This document shows, piece by piece, positions 1 to 4,460 of a DNA stretch of 7,425 bases. The DNA is from Methanobacteriota archaeon (lineage in GTDB: Archaea > Hydrothermarchaeota > Hydrothermarchaeia > Hydrothermarchaeales > JACRDW01), in assembly GCA_016212785.1 (NCBI GenBank), contig JACRDW010000038.1, positions 1 through 7,425 on the forward strand. Reading direction: 5' to 3'. Below the pieces are notes generated by a model, which was given only the letters and a program-made list of their open reading frames with translations, searched no databases and had not been told where the DNA came from. Each line of letters begins with the position of its first letter. The first letter of the stretch is position 1. The position numbers and the translations under genes were made by a program.

Positions 1-170
1 TCAAGGAAATGGTGAACGTGGTCCTCGTAAGCCTCAGCAACCAGGGTTAAGTCTTCGAGCACTTGGTTCTCCAGTGATTTTTTACTCACGTGATAACTGC
101 TGTAGCCTACCAGCGCAATAGGCACTAACACTGCAAGAAATGCGATTGCCACCTTTGAAGTTAATTTCAT
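1..170 (-). CDS. N-terminus of membrane-anchored protein, possibly a sensor kinase or chemoreceptor (partial)
   Basis: The reverse strand reads open from an ATG at 170-168 to the window edge, giving 56 residues that begin MKLTSKVAIAFLAVLVPIAL. Residues 7-24 form one hydrophobic helix after a Lys-containing start, then comes a polar, probably extracytoplasmic helical stretch rich in Glu, His and Ser (VSKKSLENQVLEDL). This single N-terminal anchor followed by a charged helix is typical of sensor histidine kinases and methyl-accepting receptors, but no diagnostic domain is present, so the function is not established. An upstream in-frame ATG at 183 is closed by TAG, which fixes the start. AGAGG directly abuts the ATG, too close for a normal Shine-Dalgarno site, and a TATA box about 30 bases upstream suggests an almost leaderless mRNA. 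The gene is divergent from the iron-sulfur cluster of genes. Confidence 0.6.
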   Translation of the reverse strand, partial: MKLTSKVAIAFLAVLVPIALVGYSSYHVSKKSLENQVLEDLTLVAEAYEDHVHHFL

Positions 171-197
171 TCCTCTATTCCATTTGCATATTTGCAA

Positions 198-210
198 TAA
201 TATACTTTTC
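198..210 (-). promoter_or_regulatory. Archaeal TATA box and BRE for the leftward gene
   Basis: Read on the minus strand this is GAAAAGTATATTA: a purine-rich BRE-like GAAAA followed by the TATA-like GTATATTA. It ends 28 bases before the leftward ATG, so transcription would start only a few bases ahead of the codon. Confidence 0.55.
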
Positions 211-223
211 CGAACATGTTCGG
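210..223. promoter_or_regulatory. 14-bp perfect palindrome, candidate operator between divergent genes
   Basis: CCGAACATGTTCGG is identical to its own reverse complement. It abuts the BRE of the leftward promoter and lies upstream of the rightward iron-sulfur gene cluster, so a dimeric regulator bound here could influence both directions. The regulator is unknown and binding is inferred from position and symmetry only. Confidence 0.5.
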
Positions 224-254
224 GATAAAGATTATTTGAACGTTGGGGCATAAA

Positions 255-366
255 GGGTCTCGGCACGAGCGAGCTGAACAATACCGTAAGGTAGTGCGCA
301 CGTCCGGCGGTCTTGCTCACGCACATGCTGGCGTTTCGAGGTCTGAAGCGAGCGAAGTGCTGAGAA
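255..366 (-). repeat. Left arm of imperfect inverted repeat flanking the sufT-like gene
   Basis: Read on the minus strand from 366, this stretch shares three words in the same order with 661-728 on the plus strand: TTCTCAGCACTTCG (366-353), TCAGACCT (346-339) and CTCGTGCCGAGACCC (269-255). The first two words have the same spacing in both arms; the gap to the third is 44 bases longer here. The arm fills most of the noncoding leader of the sufT-like gene. Confidence 0.6.
279..296 (+). other. Potential RNA hairpin with GUAA (GNRA) loop in the 5' leader
   Basis: CAATACC-GTAA-GGTAGTG can fold as a seven-pair stem with one A-G mismatch, closed by a GNRA-type tetraloop. It sits about 80 bases upstream of the sufT-like start codon. 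No known riboswitch is recognised. Confidence 0.3.
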
Positions 367-375
367 GAGGTGAAA

Positions 376-404
376 AATATGGTAGCGGAAAGCGAAGTGA
401 TAGA
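376..404 (+). repeat. 29-base direct repeat, copy 1 (start region of the sufT-like gene)
   Basis: These 29 bases are identical to 3202-3230 and cover the start codon and first eight codons (MVAESEVI) of the sufT-like gene. Similarity continues with small gaps to about 420 and upstream through the AGGTGA ribosome-binding site. Confidence 0.9.
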
Positions 405-657
405 AAAGCTGAAGGGAATAATTGACCCGCACACTGCTGTGAGCGTCTATGACATGGGGTTAATCTCAGATTTAAAGGTAGCTGGCAGCGACGTAAGTTT
501 AATTTTCACGCCTTCCTCGCCCTTCTGCCCTCTCGGAGTGCAGCTTGCGGTGGCGATAAAAAAGGGGCTGAAGGAAATCGGAGTGGAGAAGGCAGAGGTA
601 ACTGTAAAGGGTCACGTGCAGGAAGCGCAGCTAAACAGCATGCTGAAGACGCTCTAG
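379..657 (+). CDS. SufT/MIP18-family (DUF59) iron-sulfur cluster assembly protein
   Basis: This 92-residue protein has the length and landmarks of a stand-alone DUF59/MIP18 domain. An early IDPHTAVSVYDMGLI (residues 15-29) matches the family's DPE-x-x-VSIVDLGLI signature, and FTPSSPFCPLG (43-53) holds the conserved cysteine, C50, in the TxxCPL-type motif. Members (SufT, PaaD, MIP18) assist maturation or delivery of Fe-S clusters in the cytoplasm; the exact client here is unknown. I chose ATG 379 rather than the in-frame GTG at 370, because GAGGTGA (367-373) is a strong ribosome-binding site five bases ahead of the ATG and would overlap the GTG. It heads the iron-sulfur gene cluster but is set apart from the next gene by 148 noncoding bases and is bracketed by inverted repeats. 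Its first 26 bases recur at 3205. Confidence 0.8.
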   Translation: MVAESEVIEKLKGIIDPHTAVSVYDMGLISDLKVAGSDVSLIFTPSSPFCPLGVQLAVAIKKGLKEIGVEKAEVTVKGHVQEAQLNSMLKTL

Positions 658-660
658 CGA

Positions 661-728
661 TTCTCAGCACTTCGAAACGCTCAGACCTTCAAACATCGGT
701 ATGATTCGCGTTTCTCGTGCCGAGACCC
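661..728 (+). repeat. Right arm of imperfect inverted repeat flanking the sufT-like gene
   Basis: It starts four bases after the sufT-like stop codon and carries TTCTCAGCACTTCG (661-674), TCAGACCT (681-688) and CTCGTGCCGAGACCC (714-728), the same words in the same order as the complement of 255-366. Over the first 43 bases the two arms agree at roughly three quarters of positions. Confidence 0.6.
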
Positions 729-779
729 ACTTGCGCAAGCAAGTGCAACAGCGGGTCAAGACACGACGAGAACGAAGCG
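707..779 (+). other. Extended potential hairpin ahead of the zinc-ribbon gene
   Basis: Nested pairings are visible by eye: CGC 707-709 with GCG 777-779, TTCTCGT 712-718 with ACGAGAA 766-772, GACC 724-727 with GGTC 754-757, and a perfect seven-pair tip, CACTTGC-GCAA-GCAAGTG (728-745), with a GNRA loop. It ends 12 bases before the next ribosome-binding site. It could be an mRNA stability or processing element, a terminator-like or attenuating structure, or a small RNA; the folding is not computed. Confidence 0.35.
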
Positions 780-791
780 TAAGCGAGTTCG

Positions 792-808
792 AGGAGTGGA
801 TTGAAATG
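792..808 (+). repeat. 17-base direct repeat, copy 1 (ribosome-binding site plus start codon)
   Basis: AGGAGTGGATTGAAATG is identical to 5648-5664 before iscU. Here it supplies the ribosome-binding site and start codon of the zinc-ribbon gene. Confidence 0.75.
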
Positions 809-1024
809 GAGATGAAATGCCCCGGAAATGCAATCGTAAGGAGACCTGAGATAGTCCTGCTCACTTGCCCGAAGTGCGGTGGAGAAGTAGAGCTCTTCAC
901 AGACGAGGAGAAGGCGACCTGCGAGTGCGGGGAGATAGTATTCAGGGAAAAAACAGCTTCCTGCATGGACTGGTGCAAGTACGCAAAGGAGTGCTTTGAA
1001 AAAGGAGGCGTAAAATATGTTTAG
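806..1024 (+). CDS. Small Cys-rich zinc-ribbon-like protein (CPGN...CPKCG type)
   Basis: The 72-residue product begins MEMKCPGNAIVRRPEIV and has cysteines at 5, 21, 24, 39, 41, 53, 57 and 63. CPKCG (21-25) with CECG (39-42) makes a rubredoxin/zinc-ribbon-like knuckle pair. The N-terminal KCPG and the C-terminal CMDWCKYAKECF resemble, from memory, a family of short conserved proteins (KCPGQD...CAxWCxYAxxC) found in anaerobes, sometimes annotated as phosphohydrolases without evidence. Role is unknown; metal binding (Zn or Fe-S) is inferred. ATG 806 is preferred because GGAGTGG precedes it in the same 17-base context that starts iscU; ATG 812 is possible. The longer open frame back to 701 would translate the inverted-repeat spacer and is rejected. 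The gene overlaps the ferredoxin start by eight bases. Confidence 0.6.
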   Translation: MEMKCPGNAIVRRPEIVLLTCPKCGGEVELFTDEEKATCECGEIVFREKTASCMDWCKYAKECFEKGGVKYV

Positions 1025-1217
1025 CGGTACGATAGAGATTGACAAGGAAAAATGCGACGGCTGCGGAGAGTGCGTGGAGATTTGTCCTACTCAGGTATAT
1101 GAGCTCAAGAAAGGAAAGGCAGTGTCAACGAATGCGCAGGAGTGCATAGAGTGTTGCGCCTGCGTTGAAGTATGCCCTCAAAACGCAATCACCAACAGCT
1201 CGTGCGGAGGAGGTTAA
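1017..1217 (+). CDS. 2[4Fe-4S] ferredoxin
   Basis: The 66-residue protein has two classical CxxCxxCxxxCP motifs, C13/C16/C19/C23 and C43/C46/C49/C53, each followed by Pro, plus an extra C47 within the second motif and C63 near the end. This is the bacterial-type low-potential ferredoxin fold, a cytoplasmic one-electron carrier. AAAGGAGG (1001-1008) lies nine bases ahead of ATG 1017, and the start overlaps the upstream gene, implying coupled translation. The unusual SSCGGG tail is encoded by GGAGGAGGT, which also forms the ribosome-binding site of the next gene, so the tail may reflect that constraint rather than function. Its stop codon directly abuts the next ATG. Confidence 0.9.
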   Translation: MFSGTIEIDKEKCDGCGECVEICPTQVYELKKGKAVSTNAQECIECCACVEVCPQNAITNSSCGGG

Positions 1218-1397
1218 ATGATAACAAAAGATATGACCCTTGCCGAGGTGCTGCGAGGGCATCCTCAGACAAGACAGGTTCTCCTAGCGCACGGCTTCTG
1301 CGACTGCTGTGGGGGCAACCTGACCCTCGAGGAAGGAGCAAGGGCAAGGGGCATAAGCGTTGAAAAACTGCTGAAAGCTCTTAATATAAATTTTTAA
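1218..1397 (+). CDS. ScdA_N / DUF1858-type small protein linked to Fe-S repair
   Basis: A 59-residue ORF, short enough to be missed by length filters, starts MITKDMTLAEVL, which matches the N-terminus of DUF1858 'hybrid-cluster-associated redox disulfide' domains. It continues with HGFCDCCGGNLTLEEGARA (residues 25-43), whose CCGG and following Leu-Glu-Glu match the ScdA_N (DUF542) domain that opens RIC/YtfE di-iron repair proteins. Cysteines are C28, C30 and C31. In full-length RIC proteins this domain precedes a hemerythrin-like di-iron domain, absent here. A role in redox or Fe-S repair after NO or peroxide damage is inferred from the family. The ATG follows the ferredoxin stop with no gap, with GGAGGAGGT (1207-1214) as ribosome-binding site, so the two are cotranslated. 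Confidence 0.75.
   Translation: MITKDMTLAEVLRGHPQTRQVLLAHGFCDCCGGNLTLEEGARARGISVEKLLKALNINF
1383..1391 (+). promoter_or_regulatory. Possible internal TATA box
   Basis: AATATAAAT lies about 45 bases ahead of ATG 1432, in the only AT-rich gap of the ferredoxin cluster, so the polyferredoxin genes may have their own promoter. A start near 1410 would leave room for the AAAGGTG ribosome-binding site. The following T5 run (1391-1395) might instead help end transcripts from upstream. It overlaps the end of the preceding gene. Confidence 0.35.
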
Positions 1398-1431
1398 TGT
1401 TAAATCATGTAGTTTAAAAAAAGGTGCATGT

Positions 1432-2271
1432 ATGGAAGGGGGCAAAATAGCGTATTTGATGGACGTAGGCAGCGATGCAGTAGCTTTCAAAAGAGAATCT
1501 GCAAGGGACAGAAGGGAGCTGAGCTACAGGAAAAGCAAGTGCGTTGGCTGCTGGCTTTGCTTTGAGGTGTGTCCCGTAGAGGCTATAGATAAAAACCCGG
1601 TAGGAATAATCGAGGGCAAGGCAGTTGACCACCCATCAGTTGTTATCAACCCTGAGAAGTGCGTTCTCTGCGGGATATGCGCAGAAGTCTGCCTCTTTGA
1701 TTCCCTGGATTTGAAGATAGATGGGAAGTCAATCAGAGGTCTCAAAGGTTATCCTCACTTCGACAAGCTGTACAAAATCGATGAGAATAAATGCAAGCCT
1801 AAGGACGAAAAAGCGCCACTGGTATGCAGAGATTGCGAAGACGTCTGCCCGAGAGATGCTCTGAAGTGCAGGATAGAATTCGACGGAAAAAAGGTAAAAA
1901 ATATCGTGGAGAGAAACGAGAGTTTCTGCATTTTATGCACTACCTGCAAACTTGCCTGCCCGGAGAATGCGATAAGTGTGGAAAAAATATTTGAGGGCGA
2001 GATTAAAATCGATTTGGAGAAATGCCAAGGCTGCGGGGTTTGCGTTGAAGTATGTCCCTCAAAGGCGCTCGGCATGCCGAGGCCGAAGTTCGGAGAAAGA
2101 GCTGAAAAGCTCGCAGCAAGCGATGCCTGTATTTACTGCGGAGCATGTGTTAATGCATGTCCAACCGGTGCGCTCGAGGTTAAGAGGAACGGCATAAAAT
2201 ATAATAAGGATATGCAAAAATCATGGAGCGGCAAAACAGCAAAAATATTTGAGAAGCTGGTTTCGAGGTAA
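1432..2271 (+). CDS. Six-cluster polyferredoxin, FwdF-like
   Basis: The 279-residue soluble protein has six cysteine quartets: C37-C47, C77-C87, a variant C121/C132/C135/C139, C166-C176, C198-C208 and C233-C243, enough for six [4Fe-4S] clusters. No signal peptide or membrane segment is seen. The layout and linkers (PVGIIEGKAVDHPSVVINPEKC between quartets 1 and 2, then LKIDGK and a YPHF stretch leading to an irregular third quartet) resemble FwdF, the polyferredoxin that wires formylmethanofuran dehydrogenase to its electron donor; this is from memory of the family. The catalytic subunits FwdA-D are not in the window, so it may serve another enzyme. The start has AAAGGTG (1419-1425) as ribosome-binding site; the nearby ATG 1428 is out of frame. 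The next gene begins two bases after its stop. Confidence 0.65.
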   Translation: MEGGKIAYLMDVGSDAVAFKRESARDRRELSYRKSKCVGCWLCFEVCPVEAIDKNPVGIIEGKAVDHPSVVINPEKCVLCGICAEVCLFDSLDLKIDGKSIRGLKGYPHFDKLYKIDENKCKPKDEKAPLVCRDCEDVCPRDALKCRIEFDGKKVKNIVERNESFCILCTTCKLACPENAISVEKIFEGEIKIDLEKCQGCGVCVEVCPSKALGMPRPKFGERAEKLAASDACIYCGACVNACPTGALEVKRNGIKYNKDMQKSWSGKTAKIFEKLVSR

Positions 2272-2273
2272 TT

Positions 2274-2729
2274 ATGTTTAAACTTGAGGTAAAGGAAGAA
2301 ATCTGCTCAGGCTGCGGAAACTGCGTGGTTGCATGCCCGATAAATGCTCTGAGAGCTGCCGAGGTATCAGGCGGCAAGGGGGGCGGCGTGGAGCTGAAAA
2401 TCGAAGACGGAATATCCTACGTAATCTCCGACACCTGCAACGGATGCGGCGTTTGCGTTAGGTCGTGCTCCCAAAAAGCGATGCTGCTTCATGCCCCGGA
2501 GCACTCTCCGGCATCGAGAGAGCTGATAATAAGCGAGATAAACAAGAAAGGAGAGGAAGCGGCTGTAGTAGAAGATGCTGTAGAAGAAGTAATGTTCGAA
2601 ATTGATGCAAAGCGCAGGGCATTCCTGGAAAGCGTCTTAAGCTCGATGAAGAATATAAAAGTGAGATATTTAATAGAGACCGGAAAGGCAGAGGATGCGA
2701 AAAAAACAATACTGGAAAAATTAAAATGA
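2274..2729 (+). CDS. Ferredoxin with two [4Fe-4S] motifs and a C-terminal helical extension (FwdG-like)
   Basis: The 151-residue protein carries C11/C14/C17/C21 and C55/C58/C61/C65. The linker between them, about 33 residues with SGGKGGG, is much longer than in ordinary ferredoxins and resembles the FwdG-type ferredoxins of formylmethanofuran dehydrogenases. The second motif ends CS instead of CP. From residue 70 onward there is no cysteine; the remaining 80 residues are charged and predicted helical, perhaps a docking surface. GAGGT inside the previous gene's end serves as ribosome-binding site. Its stop overlaps the next start as ATGA, so translation is probably coupled. It shares CxGCGNCVVxCPxNA and the GGKG linker with its downstream neighbour, suggesting an old duplication. 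The electron partner is unknown. Confidence 0.65.
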   Translation: MFKLEVKEEICSGCGNCVVACPINALRAAEVSGGKGGGVELKIEDGISYVISDTCNGCGVCVRSCSQKAMLLHAPEHSPASRELIISEINKKGEEAAVVEDAVEEVMFEIDAKRRAFLESVLSSMKNIKVRYLIETGKAEDAKKTILEKLK

Positions 2730-3196
2730 TTTCGCCCATCGAAATTCACAAGCATTTGCCCAAAGAGAACTGCGGCAAGTGCGGCACAGATACCTGCATG
2801 GGTTTTGCGGTAAGGCTGCTGAACAGAAAGGCGAATCTAAGCGACTGCCCATACCTGAAGCAGGCAAAGTATGTTCGGGCGGGCATTATACTGAAAGAAA
2901 TGCTCGCACCAGTCCTGGAAGTCAAGGCAACAAAATTAGTAATTCACGAAAATCTGTGCAACGGCTGCGGAAACTGCGTCGTTGTATGCCCGCCGAACGC
3001 TTCAAGAAGCGTCGAGGCAACTGGGGGAAAAGGACCGAGCACCAACGAGGTCGTGCTCAAGATGAAAAATGGAGTCGTCGTGGAAATGGACTTGAGCTCG
3101 TGCAGGAGATTCGAGGGAGCTTCGAAAGAAGTAAAAGCAGAACCTTGTAGGTTGTGCATCGACGCCTGCCCTTTCAAGGCGATTGAATTTCTGTAG
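2726..3196 (+). CDS. Fe-S protein: PF04060-type N-terminal motif plus two [4Fe-4S] sites
   Basis: The 156-residue protein begins with a C16-x2-C19-x4-C24-x16-C41 motif (ENCGKCGTDTCMGFAVRLL followed by DCPYL). This is the PF04060 'putative Fe-S cluster' signature found in the CODH/ACS corrinoid protein large subunit and in RnfB. A regular quartet C78/C81/C84/C88 follows, and then an irregular one, C126/C141/C144/C148. Up to three clusters are therefore possible. The middle section, LCNGCGNCVVVCPPNA and the GGKG linker, mirrors the upstream FwdG-like protein. It most likely passes electrons together with its two upstream neighbours; the acceptor enzyme is not in the window. Start ATG 2726 overlaps the upstream TGA. 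It is the last ferredoxin gene before the membrane-protein gene, 52 bases away. Confidence 0.7.
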   Translation: MISPIEIHKHLPKENCGKCGTDTCMGFAVRLLNRKANLSDCPYLKQAKYVRAGIILKEMLAPVLEVKATKLVIHENLCNGCGNCVVVCPPNASRSVEATGGKGPSTNEVVLKMKNGVVVEMDLSSCRRFEGASKEVKAEPCRLCIDACPFKAIEFL

Positions 3197-3201
3197 GTGA
3201 G

Positions 3202-3230
3202 AATATGGTAGCGGAAAGCGAAGTGATAGA
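3202..3230 (+). repeat. 29-base direct repeat, copy 2 (ahead of the membrane-protein gene)
   Basis: Identical to 376-404 at the sufT-like start. With small gaps, similarity extends from AGGTGA at 3195 to about 3246. It looks like a displaced copy of the 5' end of the sufT-like gene without the rest of that gene. Confidence 0.9.
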
Positions 3231-3252
3231 TGCTGAAAGAGGTATAACATGA
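3205..3252 (+). CDS. 15-residue upstream ORF (MVAESEVIDAERGIT), possible leader or gene remnant
   Basis: An ATG at 3205 with GGTGA five bases upstream (3196-3200) opens a 15-codon frame whose first eight residues, MVAESEVI, are the same as the sufT-like protein's. It ends in TGA at 3250-3252, overlapping the ATG of the membrane-protein gene as ATGA, the classic arrangement for coupled translation. Either it is a remnant of a deleted second sufT copy, or the copied start region now acts as a translated leader. No peptide function is claimed. Codon signal cannot be judged at this length. Confidence 0.35.
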   Translation: MVAESEVIDAERGIT

Positions 3253-4448
3253 TTACCCTGCGATATTTTTCTGCAGCGATTTTATACTTCGCAGTTGCGG
3301 TTACCCTTGGAGTAGTGCTGAGCATCGACCCTTACCTGATCGGATTCAGAACTAAAGCAGCGCATGCTCACGCAGCGCTGCTCGGCTGGGTTACTCTCAC
3401 GATAATGGGCGCGATGTATCAGATAGTGCCCACGATTCTGGGAGGTCAGCTTCACAGCCAGAGACTGGCAGGCTATCAGTTCTGGCTTATGAATCTCGGC
3501 ATTGTTGGCTTGTTTCTGAGCTTTCTGGCGGGTGCAAAAACAGTAGTGCTCTTCGGAGTTATAACCGCGCTCGCAGGCTATCTTTTTGTTTATATAATGT
3601 ACAGAACTGTGGAAAGAAAGAAGCTGAATCTGCCAATGAAATTCTTCGCAGCTGTTCTGGTTTATTTTGTTATAGTAGTAACGCTTGGAATCATATTGAG
3701 CATTAATCCCTACCCCATATCAGGAGGCAAGGTAATTACTGCGCATGCTCACGCAGCGCTGCTCGGCTGGGTTACTCTCACGATAATGGGTGCGATGTAT
3801 CAGATGCTGCCGATGCTTGCGCTCAAGGAGCTTTACAGACCTGCGCTCGCCGAGAAGCAGTTCTGGCTTATTAATTTAGGCGCTGCCGGCTTGTTTTTGA
3901 GCTTTCTGGCTGGAAAAGGAACAACGCTGTTTGGGATTATAACTGCACTCGCAAGCTATCTCTTTGTTTACATAATGTACAGGACGCTCAGAACTGAGCA
4001 GAAGATGAAGCAGCCCCTCGACATAAGCGTGAAGTACTTCATCGCTGCGCTTGTTTATTTTTCGATTGTGCTCGCTCTTGGCATTGTGCTGAGCATTGAC
4101 CCCTATCTTCTGCCTGGAAGGGCAATTACTGCCCATGTTCACCTTGCTTTAATAGGCTGGGTTTCAATAACCATAGTTGGAGCGATGTATCACCTCGTTC
4201 CGATGCTTGTATGGATGGAGCGCTACGGTGAAAAACTAGGCAAAGAGCCTGTGCCAGCGATAAAAGAGCTTTACAGCGAAAGAGCTGCGAACGTGCAGTT
4301 CTGGCTGCTCAACCTCGGCCTGCTCGGATTTTTCTCCGGCCTGCTTGCGCTGCAAAGAACAGCGATGATAATCTCCGGCACTGTCATTGCCCTCGGAGCT
4401 TACTACTTTGCCTATGAGATGTATAAAATTTTATATTCGAAAAGATAG
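3249..4448 (+). CDS. Twelve-helix membrane protein: three tandem 4-TM units with AHxH motifs, cytochrome oxidase subunit I-like
   Basis: The 399-residue protein is three tandem copies of a unit of about 127 residues. Each has a first helix ending LSI(D/N)PY, a second with AH(A/V)H..L.GW..(L/I)TI.GAMY (H39/H41, H166/H168, H296/H298), a third starting QFWL.NLG and a fourth ending near MY. That predicts 12 membrane helices: about 5-25, 40-62, 77-94, 98-118, 131-152, 167-189, 204-221, 226-245, 262-282, 296-319, 349-367 and 372-395. The unit recalls a family of single four-helix proteins annotated 'cytochrome-c oxidase' in bacteria; heme or copper binding by the paired histidines is inferred, not shown. 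Repeat 3 diverges most, has about 16 extra residues after its second helix and GAMYH instead of GAMYQ. AGAGGT precedes ATG 3249. iscS follows after 12 bases. Confidence 0.7.
   Translation: MITLRYFSAAILYFAVAVTLGVVLSIDPYLIGFRTKAAHAHAALLGWVTLTIMGAMYQIVPTILGGQLHSQRLAGYQFWLMNLGIVGLFLSFLAGAKTVVLFGVITALAGYLFVYIMYRTVERKKLNLPMKFFAAVLVYFVIVVTLGIILSINPYPISGGKVITAHAHAALLGWVTLTIMGAMYQMLPMLALKELYRPALAEKQFWLINLGAAGLFLSFLAGKGTTLFGIITALASYLFVYIMYRTLRTEQKMKQPLDISVKYFIAALVYFSIVLALGIVLSIDPYLLPGRAITAHVHLALIGWVSITIVGAMYHLVPMLVWMERYGEKLGKEPVPAIKELYSERAANVQFWLLNLGLLGFFSGLLALQRTAMIISGTVIALGAYYFAYEMYKILYSKR
3360..3424 (+). repeat. Near-identical internal repeat, copy 1 (His-motif helix of unit 1)
   Basis: These 65 bases, coding for the AHAH-containing helix, match 3741-3805 at 64 positions; the only difference is C3410/T3791. 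Offset is 381 bases, exactly 127 codons. Confidence 0.95.
3741..3805 (+). repeat. Near-identical internal repeat, copy 2 (His-motif helix of unit 2)
   Basis: Partner of 3360-3424. The flanking parts of units 1 and 2 are clearly more diverged in DNA, so this block was either recently copied between units or is under unusual constraint. Confidence 0.95.
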
Positions 4449-4460
4449 AAAGGTGAGAGC

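Noticed and set aside
370..378. GTG start for the sufT-like protein
   Set aside because: The GTG lies inside the ribosome-binding site GAGGTGA, and the copy at 3205 preserves the ATG start.
243..378. A known riboswitch, tRNA or other standard RNA gene in the leader of the sufT-like gene
   Set aside because: There are hairpins but no cloverleaf, no T-loop/acceptor pairing and no motif of a known riboswitch class that I can recognise.
243..425. Open frame on the plus strand across the left inverted-repeat arm into the sufT-like gene
   Set aside because: It overlaps the well-supported sufT-like start in another frame, has no ribosome-binding site and resembles no family.
701..805. N-terminal extension of the zinc-ribbon gene back to 701
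   Set aside because: The extension would translate the inverted repeat and hairpin spacer, is Arg-rich low-quality sequence, and a good ribosome-binding site precedes ATG 806.
1428..1430. Alternative ATG four bases before the polyferredoxin start
   Set aside because: It is out of frame with the cysteine-rich reading frame.
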